DNA from: Clostridiales bacterium
Lineage (GTDB): Bacteria; Bacillota; Clostridia; Christensenellales; Borkfalkiaceae
Length of the DNA stretch: 32,426 bases
Reading direction: 5' to 3'
Assembly (NCBI GenBank): GCA_015069615.1
Contig: SVIF01000016.1
Location: 1 to 32,426 of the forward strand
Below are positions 1 to 7,824 of this stretch, in pieces (position 1 is the stretch's first letter; every line of letters begins with the position of its first letter). The notes below the pieces were generated by a model, which was not told the DNA's origin, did no database searches, and worked only from the letters and a program-made list of their open reading frames with translations. The translations under genes were made by a program, and so were the position numbers.

Positions 1-361
1 TATAATAGGGCAGGTTTGCCACCACCACGTAAGAAGAAAGCCCCTTTTCAATTTCGGAAAGGTCCTTTTTCATGATATCCGCAAAACGCAGTTCCACGTT
101 ATGAAATTCCGCCAAGCGGTGCGAAAGAACGGGTTGCAAATCGCGGTCAATTTCGTAGCCGATGACCTTGCCTGCGCTTTCGGCAAGCGCTGCGGTAAGC
201 GTTCCACCCCCGCAACCGATTTCAATTACCGTATCTTCCTTGGTTACCCCTGCATCCGCAACAATGGCAGAAAGCAAGTTGGTATCCGAAATAAAGTTTT
301 GCCCAAACTTTTTTTTGAAATAGAATTTTTCCCTTTGCAGGGTTTCCTTTAACGTTTCCAT
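1..361 (-). CDS. rsmA: 16S rRNA dimethyladenosine transferase RsmA (KsgA), N-terminal part
   Basis: The N-terminal 120 residues of a minus-strand gene run off the left edge. The family dimethylates the two adjacent adenines of the 3'-terminal 16S rRNA hairpin, using S-adenosylmethionine, late in 30S assembly. Visible are the family start (FKKKFGQNF, about residues 15-23), the SAM-binding motif I (IEIGCGGGTLT), an acidic motif II (GYEIDRDL), and at the edge the catalytic NLPYY motif. The start is the ATG at 361. It is the third gene after metG and tatD, 114 bp beyond tatD. The usual neighbour rnmV (ribonuclease M5) is absent. The gap holds a TATAAT on the minus strand (431-426) but no good -35, so read-through from metG is more likely than a separate promoter. 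The identity is firm despite the truncation. Confidence 0.93.
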   Translation of the reverse strand, partial: METLKETLQREKFYFKKKFGQNFISDTNLLSAIVADAGVTKEDTVIEIGCGGGTLTAALAESAGKVIGYEIDRDLQPVLSHRLAEFHNVELRFADIMKKDLSEIEKGLSSYVVVANLPYY

Positions 362-475
362 ATTACCCCAAAACAACGGACGAAACCGCCCGTTGTGTTT
401 TACGCGGTATTCCGCGCCGTTTATCATTATAGTATGCACGTTCGCATACGTATACGCACGTGTGAAGCCTTTCCG

Positions 476-1249
476 TTATAGAGAAAACTTAGGGAAAAGC
501 CGTTTTAAGTTTTGGTAGGTTTGTTCGGCGGCAGCTTCCACGCTTTCCCCGCGGATTTCCGCAAGGCGGGAAAGCACGTGTTTTACGAACAAGGGCTTGT
601 TTTCTTGACCGCGGAAAGGTTCGGGCGCTAGGTAGGGGCTATCCGTTTCCACCAAAATGCGGTCTGCGGGCAAAAACGCCGCCACTTCGCGAAGATTTTT
701 CGCGTTTTTAAAGGTGAGCGTTCCCGAAAAGGAGAAATACGCGCCCATATCCAATAAAATTTTCGCCGTTTCCACGCTACCCGAATAACAATGCATTAAA
801 AAGGTATCGTAATCCGCGTGGCGTTCCTTTAACACCGCAAGGGTATCTTCGGTTGCCTCGCGCATATGCACGGCAAAAGGTAAGCGAGCGGTTTTCGCCA
901 ACTGAATTTGCTTGTGGAAGGCGGTTTTTTGCGCCCCTTCGTCGTACGGAAGGTAATGGTAATCCAAGCCGATTTCCCCTATCGCAACGCATTTAGGATG
1001 CGCGGAAAGGGTAAGCAAGCTTTCCAAATTTTCATCCGTAGCCGAAAGGGGGTTATCCGGGTGAATCCCCGCGGTGAAAAACACCGAAGGATACCTTTCC
1101 GCAAGTTCTTTGCCGTAAAAGGAGGAAGCAACGCTGTACGCCGCATTAATTGCGGCAAGCACGCCCCCTTCTTCGTAACGGGCAACTTCCGCGCCTACGT
1201 CCGTATAGCGTTCGTCGCACAAATGACAGTGAGAATCAACGATTTTCAT
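476..1249 (-). CDS. tatD: TatD family metal-dependent hydrolase (DNase)
   Basis: A complete 257-residue TIM-barrel hydrolase of the TatD/YcfH family, cytoplasmic, with reported 3'-5' exonuclease activity on single-stranded DNA and RNA. The metal ligands are all visible: HCH at residues 7-9, Glu92 in GEIGLDYH, His128 in HMRE, His153 in MHCYSG and Asp203 in ETDSPYLAP. Its length is normal for the family. The start ATG (1249) shares one base with the metG stop codon (TAATG), which implies translational coupling and co-transcription from the metG promoter. The metG-tatD-rsmA order is common in Bacillota. The physiological substrate cannot be read from sequence; repair or RNA quality control is the usual proposal. 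Confidence 0.93.
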   Translation of the reverse strand: MKIVDSHCHLCDERYTDVGAEVARYEEGGVLAAINAAYSVASSFYGKELAERYPSVFFTAGIHPDNPLSATDENLESLLTLSAHPKCVAIGEIGLDYHYLPYDEGAQKTAFHKQIQLAKTARLPFAVHMREATEDTLAVLKERHADYDTFLMHCYSGSVETAKILLDMGAYFSFSGTLTFKNAKNLREVAAFLPADRILVETDSPYLAPEPFRGQENKPLFVKHVLSRLAEIRGESVEAAAEQTYQNLKRLFPKFSL

Positions 1250-3225
1250 TAGAAGATTTCGCTACCGTCCTCAATGGCTACTTCGGGGGTTAAGAAGGCA
1301 AGTTTCCCTTCTGCGTTTTCCGCGCAGATAATCATACCTTGGCTTTCAATCCCGCGCAGTTTTACGGGCTTTAAGTTGGTTACCATAACCACTTGCTTGC
1401 CGATAAGGTATTCGGGGGCGTACGCCTTTTTGATACCGCTTACCACTTGACGTTCTTCGTTTCCGATTTTCACGCGAAGCTTTAACAGCTTATCCGACTT
1501 AGGAACTTCTTCCGCTTCTAACACGGTGGCAACTTTTAATTGCACTTTTGCAAAATCGTCAATGCTGATTTCGGGTTTTTGGGTTTGTTCTTCCACTTTG
1601 ATTTCCACCTTTTTTTCTTTTTCCTTTTTTTCGGCAAGAACCAGTGCTTCTACTTCGGCAAGTTCCTTTTGTATATCAATACGGGGGAACAAGGGGGGCG
1701 TTTTCGTTACGGTTACGTTTAAGGGAAGCACCCCGAACGTTTTTACCGAATCAAAATTCATTACCGCGCTTGCATCCACCCCAAGGCTACCCAAAATGAT
1801 ATCGGGCGACTTGGTAAGGTAAGGCTTTAACATTACCGCAACGATACGCAAGGTTTCCGCCAAATTGTACATAACGGTGGCAAGACGGGCGCGTTTAGAT
1901 TCATCCTTGACCAAAGCCCAAGGTGCGGTATCGTCCACGTACTTATTGGCGCGTTGTACCACGCGGAAAATTTCGGTAAGCGCTTCGGGAACGTTTAACG
2001 CATCCATTGCGGAACATACTTTTCCGTACAATCCGCTTGCCATACCGATGAGTTCTTCGTCTACGGGAGCGGACTCGCGTTCGGTGGGCAAAGTGCCGCC
2101 GAAGTATTTTTCAATCATCGCCTGCGTGCGGTTTACCAAGTTGCCAAGGTCGTTAGCTAAGTCGGTATTGATGCGCTTAAGCAAGGATTCGTTCGTATAA
2201 ATTCCATCACTGCCAAAGGGAATTTCGCGAAGAAGGAAATAACGAACGGCATCCGAACCGTATCTGTCGCAAAGGGCAACGGGATGCACTAATTCGGTTT
2301 TGATTTTATCCGTTTTGCTCTTGCTCATTTTATCCCCGCCGATCAGTAGCCAGCCGTGGCCGTACACTTGTTTGGGCAAGGGTAAATCCAACGCCATTAA
2401 GATGGCGGGCCAAATAATAGCGTGGAAACGGATAATTTCCTTTGCCGTCATGTGCAAATCCGCGGGCCAGTATTTTTGGAAGTTTTCATCCTTTTCGGAT
2501 AAATAGCCAAGTGCGGAGATGTAGTTAGAAAGCGCGTCAATCCAAACGTAAACCACGTGCTTTTTATCAAAGGAAACGGGAATCCCCCAGTTAAAGGAGG
2601 TACGGGATACGCACAAATCGGTAAGCCCGGGCTTTAAGAAGTTATTCACCATTTCGTTTACGCGGGATTTGGGTTGTAAGAATTCGGGGTTATCTTCGTA
2701 CAGTTTTAAGATTTTATCCGTGTACTTGGAAAGGCGGAAGAAGTAGCTTTCTTCCTTTTCACGGCTTACTTCCCTACCGCAGTCGGGGCATTTGCCTTCC
2801 ACAAGTTGGGATTCCGTCCAAAAACTTTCGCAAGGGGTGCAATACCAGCCTTCGTATTCGGCCTTGTAAATTTCCCCCTTTTCGTACAGTTTTTCAAAAA
2901 TCTTCTGCACGCAAGAAATATGTTCTTCATCCGTGGTGCGGATAAACTTATCGTACGTGATGTCCATTAAGGACCAAATATCTTTTAACTTAGCAACCAA
3001 CCCGTCAATGAACGGCTTGGGTTGCATGCCCGCTTCTTCGGCCTTTTTGGCAATTTTTTGGCCGTGTTCGTCCGTACCCGTTAAAAAGAATACGTCGTAC
3101 CCGTTCATACGCTTAAAGCGCGCAAAGGCATCACATACCGTGGTGGTATAGCAGTGCCCAAGGTGCCAATCCCCGCTGGGATAGTAAATAGGTGTGGTGA
3201 TATAAAACTTTTCTTTTTCTTGCAT
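1249..3225 (-). CDS. metG: Methionyl-tRNA synthetase with C-terminal tRNA-binding domain
   Basis: A 658-residue class I synthetase that charges tRNA-Met. The sequence shows the HIGH-type signature HLGH (residues 21-24), the zinc knuckle CTPC...CPDC (Cys129, 132, 146, 149), and KMSKS at 299-303. After an anticodon-binding helical region and a Lys/Glu-rich linker, an EMAPII/Trbp111-like OB-fold occupies about residues 555-658 (DFAKVQLKVATV, SDKLLKLRV, VVSGI). This is the usual Bacillota full-length form, which dimerises through the OB-fold. A GGAGG lies 6 bases before the ATG. A promoter lies at 3319-3291. The short leader has no T-box features, so regulation by uncharged tRNA is not supported. 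It is the first gene of metG-tatD-rsmA. Confidence 0.97.
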   Translation of the reverse strand: MQEKEKFYITTPIYYPSGDWHLGHCYTTTVCDAFARFKRMNGYDVFFLTGTDEHGQKIAKKAEEAGMQPKPFIDGLVAKLKDIWSLMDITYDKFIRTTDEEHISCVQKIFEKLYEKGEIYKAEYEGWYCTPCESFWTESQLVEGKCPDCGREVSREKEESYFFRLSKYTDKILKLYEDNPEFLQPKSRVNEMVNNFLKPGLTDLCVSRTSFNWGIPVSFDKKHVVYVWIDALSNYISALGYLSEKDENFQKYWPADLHMTAKEIIRFHAIIWPAILMALDLPLPKQVYGHGWLLIGGDKMSKSKTDKIKTELVHPVALCDRYGSDAVRYFLLREIPFGSDGIYTNESLLKRINTDLANDLGNLVNRTQAMIEKYFGGTLPTERESAPVDEELIGMASGLYGKVCSAMDALNVPEALTEIFRVVQRANKYVDDTAPWALVKDESKRARLATVMYNLAETLRIVAVMLKPYLTKSPDIILGSLGVDASAVMNFDSVKTFGVLPLNVTVTKTPPLFPRIDIQKELAEVEALVLAEKKEKEKKVEIKVEEQTQKPEISIDDFAKVQLKVATVLEAEEVPKSDKLLKLRVKIGNEERQVVSGIKKAYAPEYLIGKQVVMVTNLKPVKLRGIESQGMIICAENAEGKLAFLTPEVAIEDGSEIF

Positions 3226-3290
3226 AATGCCCTCCGAAGCGCGCGCGAATGGGCGTGCGCCACCCTTAGGTTTTTATTGATTTCCAAACA

Positions 3291-3319
3291 AGTATACCGC
3301 AAAAAGAAAAAAAAGTAAA
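3291..3319 (-). promoter_or_regulatory. Sigma-A-type promoter of metG
   Basis: On the minus strand, TTTACT (3319-3314) and TATACT (3296-3291) are separated by 17 bases. They match the consensus hexamers in 4 and 5 of 6 positions. The predicted start is near 3284, giving a leader of about 58 nt before metG. Confidence 0.6.
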
Positions 3320-3328
3320 GGTTTTTAC

Positions 3329-3357
3329 CCCATTTTTCCTTTCCATTAGCATACTTT
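3329..3357 (+). promoter_or_regulatory. Possible sporulation (sigma-E-like) promoter of spmA
   Basis: CATACTTT at 3350-3357 resembles the sigma-E -10 (CATAnnnT). An AT-containing stretch (CCCATTT, 3329-3335) lies 14 bases upstream, where a -35 would sit. The predicted start is about 20 bases before the spmA ATG. B. subtilis spmAB is known to be mother-cell controlled, which makes this plausible, but the -35 match is poor. Confidence 0.3.
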
Positions 3358-3383
3358 CTAACAAAAAACAATAGGCTTACGGT

Positions 3384-4022
3384 ATGAATACCGTATTTTT
3401 TCTTTGTGTTTTTATTTCTATGCTTTGTTTGCTGTTTACTTCGCCCTTGGAAATTTTGCCTGCAATTTCAGTGGGAACGCAAGGGGCGGTAAGTTTGTGT
3501 TTAAGCCTTACCGCTTCGTTTGCACTTTGGGGTGGATTTACCGAGATTGCAAAACACACGGGGGCGCAACGTGGCCTAGCCAACCTTTTACGCAAACCCC
3601 TTTCCTTTTTGTTTGGGAAAACCGAAAAGGGCGCAACCGAAGATATTGCCACAAACCTTTCCGCAAACTTTTTGGGGTTGGGCGCAATTGCCACCCCCGC
3701 GGGGATTTCCGCCGTAAAGGAATTAAAGCGCGGGGCGGAAACTGTGCAAACGTTTGAACGGCAAACGGGGATATTGCTAATACTGAACAGTTGCTGTTTA
3801 CAACTGCTACCCACAAGCGTAATTTCCCTGCGCCTTGCCTTGGGTAGTAGCGCGCCCACGGATATTTGGTTACCCACCTTGCTTACGGGGACGTTTTCCA
3901 CTTTGCTTGCCCTTTCCGTGGCGGTATTTTGGCAAAAAATAGCGCGCAAGCGGGAACGAAAAATTATTGTTCCACGCCCTATTTTCCGCAAACGACCAAA
4001 GGAAGGTACCGCCCGTGTTTAA
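3384..4022 (+). CDS. spmA: Spore maturation protein A
   Basis: A 212-residue multi-pass membrane protein of the nucleoside-recognition/Gate domain family. The diagnostic stretch is ANFLGLGAIATPAGI (about residues 94-108), matching the SpmA core N-x-x-G-L-G-x-A-A-T-P-x-G-I. A second match is NSCCLQLLPTSVISLR followed by APTDIW, which corresponds to the TDI motif of B. subtilis SpmA. The N-terminus is hydrophobic and the C-terminus ends in a basic tail. In B. subtilis, SpmA and SpmB are needed for full core dehydration and heat resistance of spores. The start aligns with B. subtilis SpmA, although the ribosome site is weak. It lies divergent from metG and overlaps spmB. Its presence argues that the organism forms endospores. 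Confidence 0.9.
   Translation: MNTVFFLCVFISMLCLLFTSPLEILPAISVGTQGAVSLCLSLTASFALWGGFTEIAKHTGAQRGLANLLRKPLSFLFGKTEKGATEDIATNLSANFLGLGAIATPAGISAVKELKRGAETVQTFERQTGILLILNSCCLQLLPTSVISLRLALGSSAPTDIWLPTLLTGTFSTLLALSVAVFWQKIARKRERKIIVPRPIFRKRPKEGTARV
4001..4006 (+). promoter_or_regulatory. Ribosome binding site that selects the spmB GTG start
   Basis: GGAAGG lies inside the 3' end of spmA, 8 bases before the GTG at 4015. The upstream in-frame ATG at 3967 has no such site. Confidence 0.55.
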
Positions 4023-4527
4023 TTCGTATCTATTGCCCGTACTTTTGCTAATTTTACTGCTTGCCGCCGCCCTTAAAAAAGTTCCCGTATACCGCGCGTT
4101 TTGTAAGGGGGCCGGGGATGCGATTCCGCTTGCAACAAGCCTATTCCCCTTTTTGTGCGCGGTAATGATTATGAGTGAGCTGATGCGCCTTTCGGGGGTA
4201 AGTCGTTATCTAAGCGAACTCCTATCCCCCGCGCTATCCCTTTTAGGGATACCCGGGGAACTTTCCCCCCTTCTTCTTATGAAACCCTTTTCGGGAAGCG
4301 CTAGCCTTGCCATGCTTTCAGATATCCTAAAAGCGAACGGAACGGATAGCGTGATTTCGCGGTGCGCAGCAGTGGTTTACGGCAGTAGCGAAACGGTGTT
4401 TTACGTAACCGCCGTGTATTTTTCGGGAACGGGAAAGCGCAAGTTCTTTTTCCCCGTTGCCGTTAGTTTGCTAATCGGGATCTTTTCCGCCGCCCTTGGA
4501 TGCGCCCTGATACGCCTAGGGCTATAA
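4015..4527 (+). CDS. spmB: Spore maturation protein B
   Basis: The partner of SpmA: 170 residues and strongly hydrophobic, with about four to five membrane segments. Recognisable family features are the LKKVPVYRAF segment after the first helix, ATSLFPFLCAVMI, the motif LLMKPFSGSASL (SpmB/Gate R-P-[IF]-S-G-[ST]-A), and YGSSETVFYVTAVYF, which matches the QGSTDTTLYVLTVYFG region of B. subtilis SpmB. The GTG at 4015 is preferred because GGAAGG sits 8 bases upstream and the resulting N-terminus matches the family; the ATG at 3967 would add 16 non-homologous residues. The gene overlaps the spmA end by 8 bases, so the two are translationally coupled. It converges on fbp across a shared terminator. 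Confidence 0.9.
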   Translation: MFNSYLLPVLLLILLLAAALKKVPVYRAFCKGAGDAIPLATSLFPFLCAVMIMSELMRLSGVSRYLSELLSPALSLLGIPGELSPLLLMKPFSGSASLAMLSDILKANGTDSVISRCAAVVYGSSETVFYVTAVYFSGTGKRKFFFPVAVSLLIGIFSAALGCALIRLGL

Positions 4528-4532
4528 GGCAA

Positions 4533-4579
4533 TAAAAACCCCCGTGAAAAAGATGAAAAACCTCTTTACAAACGGGGGG
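4533..4579 (-). terminator. Terminator between convergent spmB and fbp
   Basis: CCCCCGT (4539-4545) pairs with ACGGGGG (4572-4578). On the minus strand the stem is followed directly by TTTTTATT, so it ends fbp transcription well. On the plus strand the following sequence is only weakly T-rich. Confidence 0.65.
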
Positions 4580-4638
4580 AAATAATGATATAATATTTTA
4601 AGAAAAATTTACGCGATGGGCTGGGATTTCCTACCCCT

Positions 4639-6447
4639 TTACGCTTTATAGTATTCGGTAAGCATCCCTTTTAGCACGTTGATTTGCTTTTGGATTGCCC
4701 TGCCGATATCCGTTTCCTTTACCAAAATGCGCTTATCGTATACTTTTAAGGTGCGGATTTCACTTTGTAAACCAAAAGAGGAAACGTCCTCCTCGGGCAA
4801 ATGAGAAACTAGGTACAAGCCTTGGGAATTATTGATAAGCGTATATCCTCCGATTCCCGTTTTCTTGTGATAAGCGCGCGAAAGCCCGCCGTCTATCGTA
4901 ACGTGGCGAACGTTGCCGCTTTCGGGGCGTTCCCCGTCCTTTACTTTTACGGGTACGTGGCCGTTCACTATGGTAGAATATTTGCCGTTTAGCCCAAAAT
5001 CTTTTAATACGTTTAAGCAGAACGCCTCCTGCTTTATAAAATCGTAATACGGGTCTTTATTTTCGGTTTCGGCGCGGTGTTCAAAATAGCGGGTGTATAC
5101 GCACATTTTATCCCTACCGTATAAGGGGGATTTTTTACCGCACCACAGATACCAAACGTAATCCACTGCGTAGGCGTCCCCTTCGGCGGCAGAACGCACT
5201 AATTTTTCCAAACGGTCGTACAATTCCTTGCCCGCGTAAGTTTTATTACCCACGGCAACTTTGGAAAACTCCCCGCTTGTTTCAGTGGGAACGCAACCGT
5301 GTAACAATAAATTGCCGTTTGCCACTTGATACATTCCGCCCTTGGAAAGCAAAAAGCGCACGTGTTCGGCAAGCCGCTTATTGTGTACGAATTCTTCGGT
5401 AAGAAGGTTTATCAGCGCTTCTTCCTTTTCGGTTAGCGTATCCGAAGGATATAAGATGCGGTCCTGCATATCAAATTCGGGGTGCGATTTTACGAGTTGG
5501 TTTTCCAGTTTTAATTGAATTACCGTAATTGCCTTTGCCATTTTGGAAAGCAAATCGTTTTTTTCAAATTCACTTTCGGTACCGAATACGTCCGAAATGG
5601 GGAAATCCTCCCCCGCGTCCTCCCCGTATTCTTCTAACGCGAAGGTTACTAAGGGGCGAAGGTTGATGGCGTATCCACTTTCTAGCGCAACTAAGTTACG
5701 GTACGCACAGTTAATTCTTAGCACGTTACAAACGCAAGCGCGATTTCCAAAGTGCGCACCCATCCATAAAATATCGTGATTCCCCCACGCAATATCCAAA
5801 GAATGATACCTTTGTAAGGTATCCATAATTTCCGCAGAACCGTTTCCGCGGTCGTAAATATCCCCAAGGATATGCAAGTGGTCAATGGCTAAGCGGGAAA
5901 TCACTTCGCAAAGTGCTTGAATAAAGCGTTCGGCATTCCCCAGCTCTACGATACCGTCAATAATGTTATTATAGTAGTCGCTTTTATCAATGCTATGGTC
6001 GGGCATATTGATTAGCTCGTCAATAATATAGCGGTAATCAAAAGGAAGGGCTTTTCTTACCTTAGAACGGGTATACTTGGCAGAAACTTGCTTGCATACT
6101 TCAATTAAGCGAAGAAGTAGCAATCGGTATTGCTTTTTTACCTGCCCCTTTTTCTGCTTTCTTAACTTTTGCAGTTCTTCCTTCGGCTCGTAAATCATAG
6201 CGGCAAGCGCGTTTTTATCCACCGCCGCCAAGCGATCCCCAAAGGTTAAGTCAATTTTAGTGCGAATAACCCCCGAAGCCGTTTTTAGCAGGCGGGAAAA
6301 CACCTTGCTTTCCCCGTGCAAATCACTTAAAAAATGTTCGGTTCCTTTGGGAAGGTTTAAAATGGCTTGCAAGTTGATAATTTCGGTCATCACTTCTTGC
6401 GCGTTTTTATACTGCTTGGAAAGCAGCTCGTAAATTTCTCGTTTCAC
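4639..6447 (-). CDS. fbp: Fructose-1,6-bisphosphatase, class III
   Basis: A 602-residue enzyme of the Bacillota-type class III FBPase family, which hydrolyses fructose-1,6-bisphosphate to fructose-6-phosphate in gluconeogenesis. It carries calcineurin-like metallophosphatase signatures: FLSDLHGE (Asp42, His44), LGDIYDRG (Asp196, Asp199), WGNHD (Asn223, His224) and NGHVPVK near residue 450. A long helical insert lies between the first two motifs, as in the family. The length is a little shorter than the roughly 670 aa B. subtilis protein. The start codon is GTG (6447), with a G-rich Shine-Dalgarno (GGGGG) about 6 bases upstream. It is monocistronic: its own promoter lies at 6507-6480 and a terminator follows. 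It is divergent from galK, so the 156-bp spacer carries control for both. Confidence 0.95.
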   Translation of the reverse strand: MKREIYELLSKQYKNAQEVMTEIINLQAILNLPKGTEHFLSDLHGESKVFSRLLKTASGVIRTKIDLTFGDRLAAVDKNALAAMIYEPKEELQKLRKQKKGQVKKQYRLLLLRLIEVCKQVSAKYTRSKVRKALPFDYRYIIDELINMPDHSIDKSDYYNNIIDGIVELGNAERFIQALCEVISRLAIDHLHILGDIYDRGNGSAEIMDTLQRYHSLDIAWGNHDILWMGAHFGNRACVCNVLRINCAYRNLVALESGYAINLRPLVTFALEEYGEDAGEDFPISDVFGTESEFEKNDLLSKMAKAITVIQLKLENQLVKSHPEFDMQDRILYPSDTLTEKEEALINLLTEEFVHNKRLAEHVRFLLSKGGMYQVANGNLLLHGCVPTETSGEFSKVAVGNKTYAGKELYDRLEKLVRSAAEGDAYAVDYVWYLWCGKKSPLYGRDKMCVYTRYFEHRAETENKDPYYDFIKQEAFCLNVLKDFGLNGKYSTIVNGHVPVKVKDGERPESGNVRHVTIDGGLSRAYHKKTGIGGYTLINNSQGLYLVSHLPEEDVSSFGLQSEIRTLKVYDKRILVKETDIGRAIQKQINVLKGMLTEYYKA

Positions 6448-6479
6448 GGCGAACCCCCAAAACTTTTTTACTTATATTA

Positions 6480-6507
6480 ATTATACCACAAACGGTTAAT
6501 TTTGCAA
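6480..6507 (-). promoter_or_regulatory. Promoter of fbp
   Basis: On the minus strand a TTGCAA (6507-6502), a 16-base spacer and a perfect TATAAT (6485-6480) are present. The TATAAT is preceded by TGG, giving an extended -10. It lies about 35 bases before the GTG start. Confidence 0.6.
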
Positions 6508-6603
6508 TACGAATCTGCGAAAAAACCCAAGAAAACGCATAAACGAAACATAGACCAATTTGAAAATTTTACCCACGCGTAAATAAACGAAAAGGAGAGT
6601 TTT

Positions 6604-7824
6604 ATGAACTACGAACTGTTATACGGAAAAAACTACGACGAAAAGTTTCAAACTGCACGCCGTAGCGCCCTGATTGAAAAGTTTACGAAGGCGGAAGGCG
6701 CGCCCCCCGCCTATCTATACTCTTCTTCGGGACGGGCAGAAATTTTAGGGAATCATACCGACCATCAACACGGCAAGGTGGTGGTTTCGGCAATTTCTTG
6801 CGATATTTTGGCGGCGGTATCCCCCACTGCTAAACGTCAAGTAAAAATTTGTTCGGAAGGCTACCGCGATATCGTGGTGAATTTAAGCGACCTAACCGTA
6901 AAGGAACAGGAGTACGGCACTTCCACCGCGCTTACCCGTGGGGTGTTAGCGGATATCACCAAACGCTACGGGGAAATTAAGGGCGGATTTACCGCGCATA
7001 TTACTTCCAACGTGTTTAAGGGCGCGGGGGTTTCTTCTTCTGCTGCGTTTGAACTTTTGGTTGCGGAAATTACCAACGATTTATATTTTAACGGCAGTAT
7101 TTCCGCGGTGGAAAAAGCGGCGATTTCGCAGTTCAGCGAAAACGTATATTTCAATAAGCCTTGCGGGATTTTGGATCAAATGGGTATTTCGCTTGGGGGG
7201 CTTACGAATTTGGATTTTGCTATTCCCGAACAGCCCGTAATTAAAAGTTTGAAAGCGCCCGAAGGCTATGCCTTCGTTATCACCAACACAGGGGGCGACC
7301 ACGCACATTTAACTAGCCACTATGCGGATATCAAAGCCGAAATGAAGCAAATTTGCAAATATTTTAATAAATCCGTGTTGCGCGAAGTGGAAGAACGCGC
7401 GTTTTACGCGGAAATGCCCAAGCTGATTCAACAGTTCCCCGCGCGCGCCATTTTACGCGCAAAGCATATCTTTGACGAAAACGCGGTGGTAGACCGCGCG
7501 GTTACCGCGTTAAACAGCGGTAACGTACAAGCCTTTTTACAATGCGTTGCGGATAGTGGGGAAAGTAGTTTAACCCAACTGCAAAACAACTTCGTCCCCG
7601 GGGAAAAGGTACAACCCATCCCCCTTGCCTTAAAACTTTCCCAAAAATATTTGGGTAGCCACGGCGCGGTGCGCGTGCATGGCGGCGGTTTTGCAGGCAC
7701 GGTGCTTGCCGTGGTAGAAACGGACAAAGCGGAAGGATATATGGCGTATATGAAAACCCTGTTTGGGGAAGAAAACTGTTTCCTTGCCAAAGTGCGCGAA
7801 AAGGGCGCATGCCGTATCGTATGA
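6604..7824 (+). CDS. galK: Galactokinase (GHMP kinase family)
   Basis: A 406-residue cytoplasmic GHMP kinase that should phosphorylate galactose with ATP at the start of the Leloir pathway. The galactokinase signature is present as GRAEILGNHTDHQHG (residues 43-57; the usual form is GR-x-N-[LI]-x-GEH-x-D-x-x-x-G), with GNH in place of GEH. The ATP loop is GAGVSSSAA (140-148). The C-terminal GHMP motif is RVHGGGFAGT (about 358-367). AAAGGAGAG sits 4 bases before the ATG. No other Leloir genes (galT, galE) are nearby, so the substrate is inferred from the signature alone. It overlaps the next gene by 4 or 16 bases depending on that gene's start. No convincing promoter is visible in 6508-6603. 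Confidence 0.88.
   Translation: MNYELLYGKNYDEKFQTARRSALIEKFTKAEGAPPAYLYSSSGRAEILGNHTDHQHGKVVVSAISCDILAAVSPTAKRQVKICSEGYRDIVVNLSDLTVKEQEYGTSTALTRGVLADITKRYGEIKGGFTAHITSNVFKGAGVSSSAAFELLVAEITNDLYFNGSISAVEKAAISQFSENVYFNKPCGILDQMGISLGGLTNLDFAIPEQPVIKSLKAPEGYAFVITNTGGDHAHLTSHYADIKAEMKQICKYFNKSVLREVEERAFYAEMPKLIQQFPARAILRAKHIFDENAVVDRAVTALNSGNVQAFLQCVADSGESSLTQLQNNFVPGEKVQPIPLALKLSQKYLGSHGAVRVHGGGFAGTVLAVVETDKAEGYMAYMKTLFGEENCFLAKVREKGACRIV

Noticed and set aside
3226-3290. A T-box riboswitch before metG (and before glyQS)
   Set aside because: The metG leader is under 60 nt with no AGGGTGG-type T-box, specifier or antiterminator. glyQS is 14 bp downstream of mscL.
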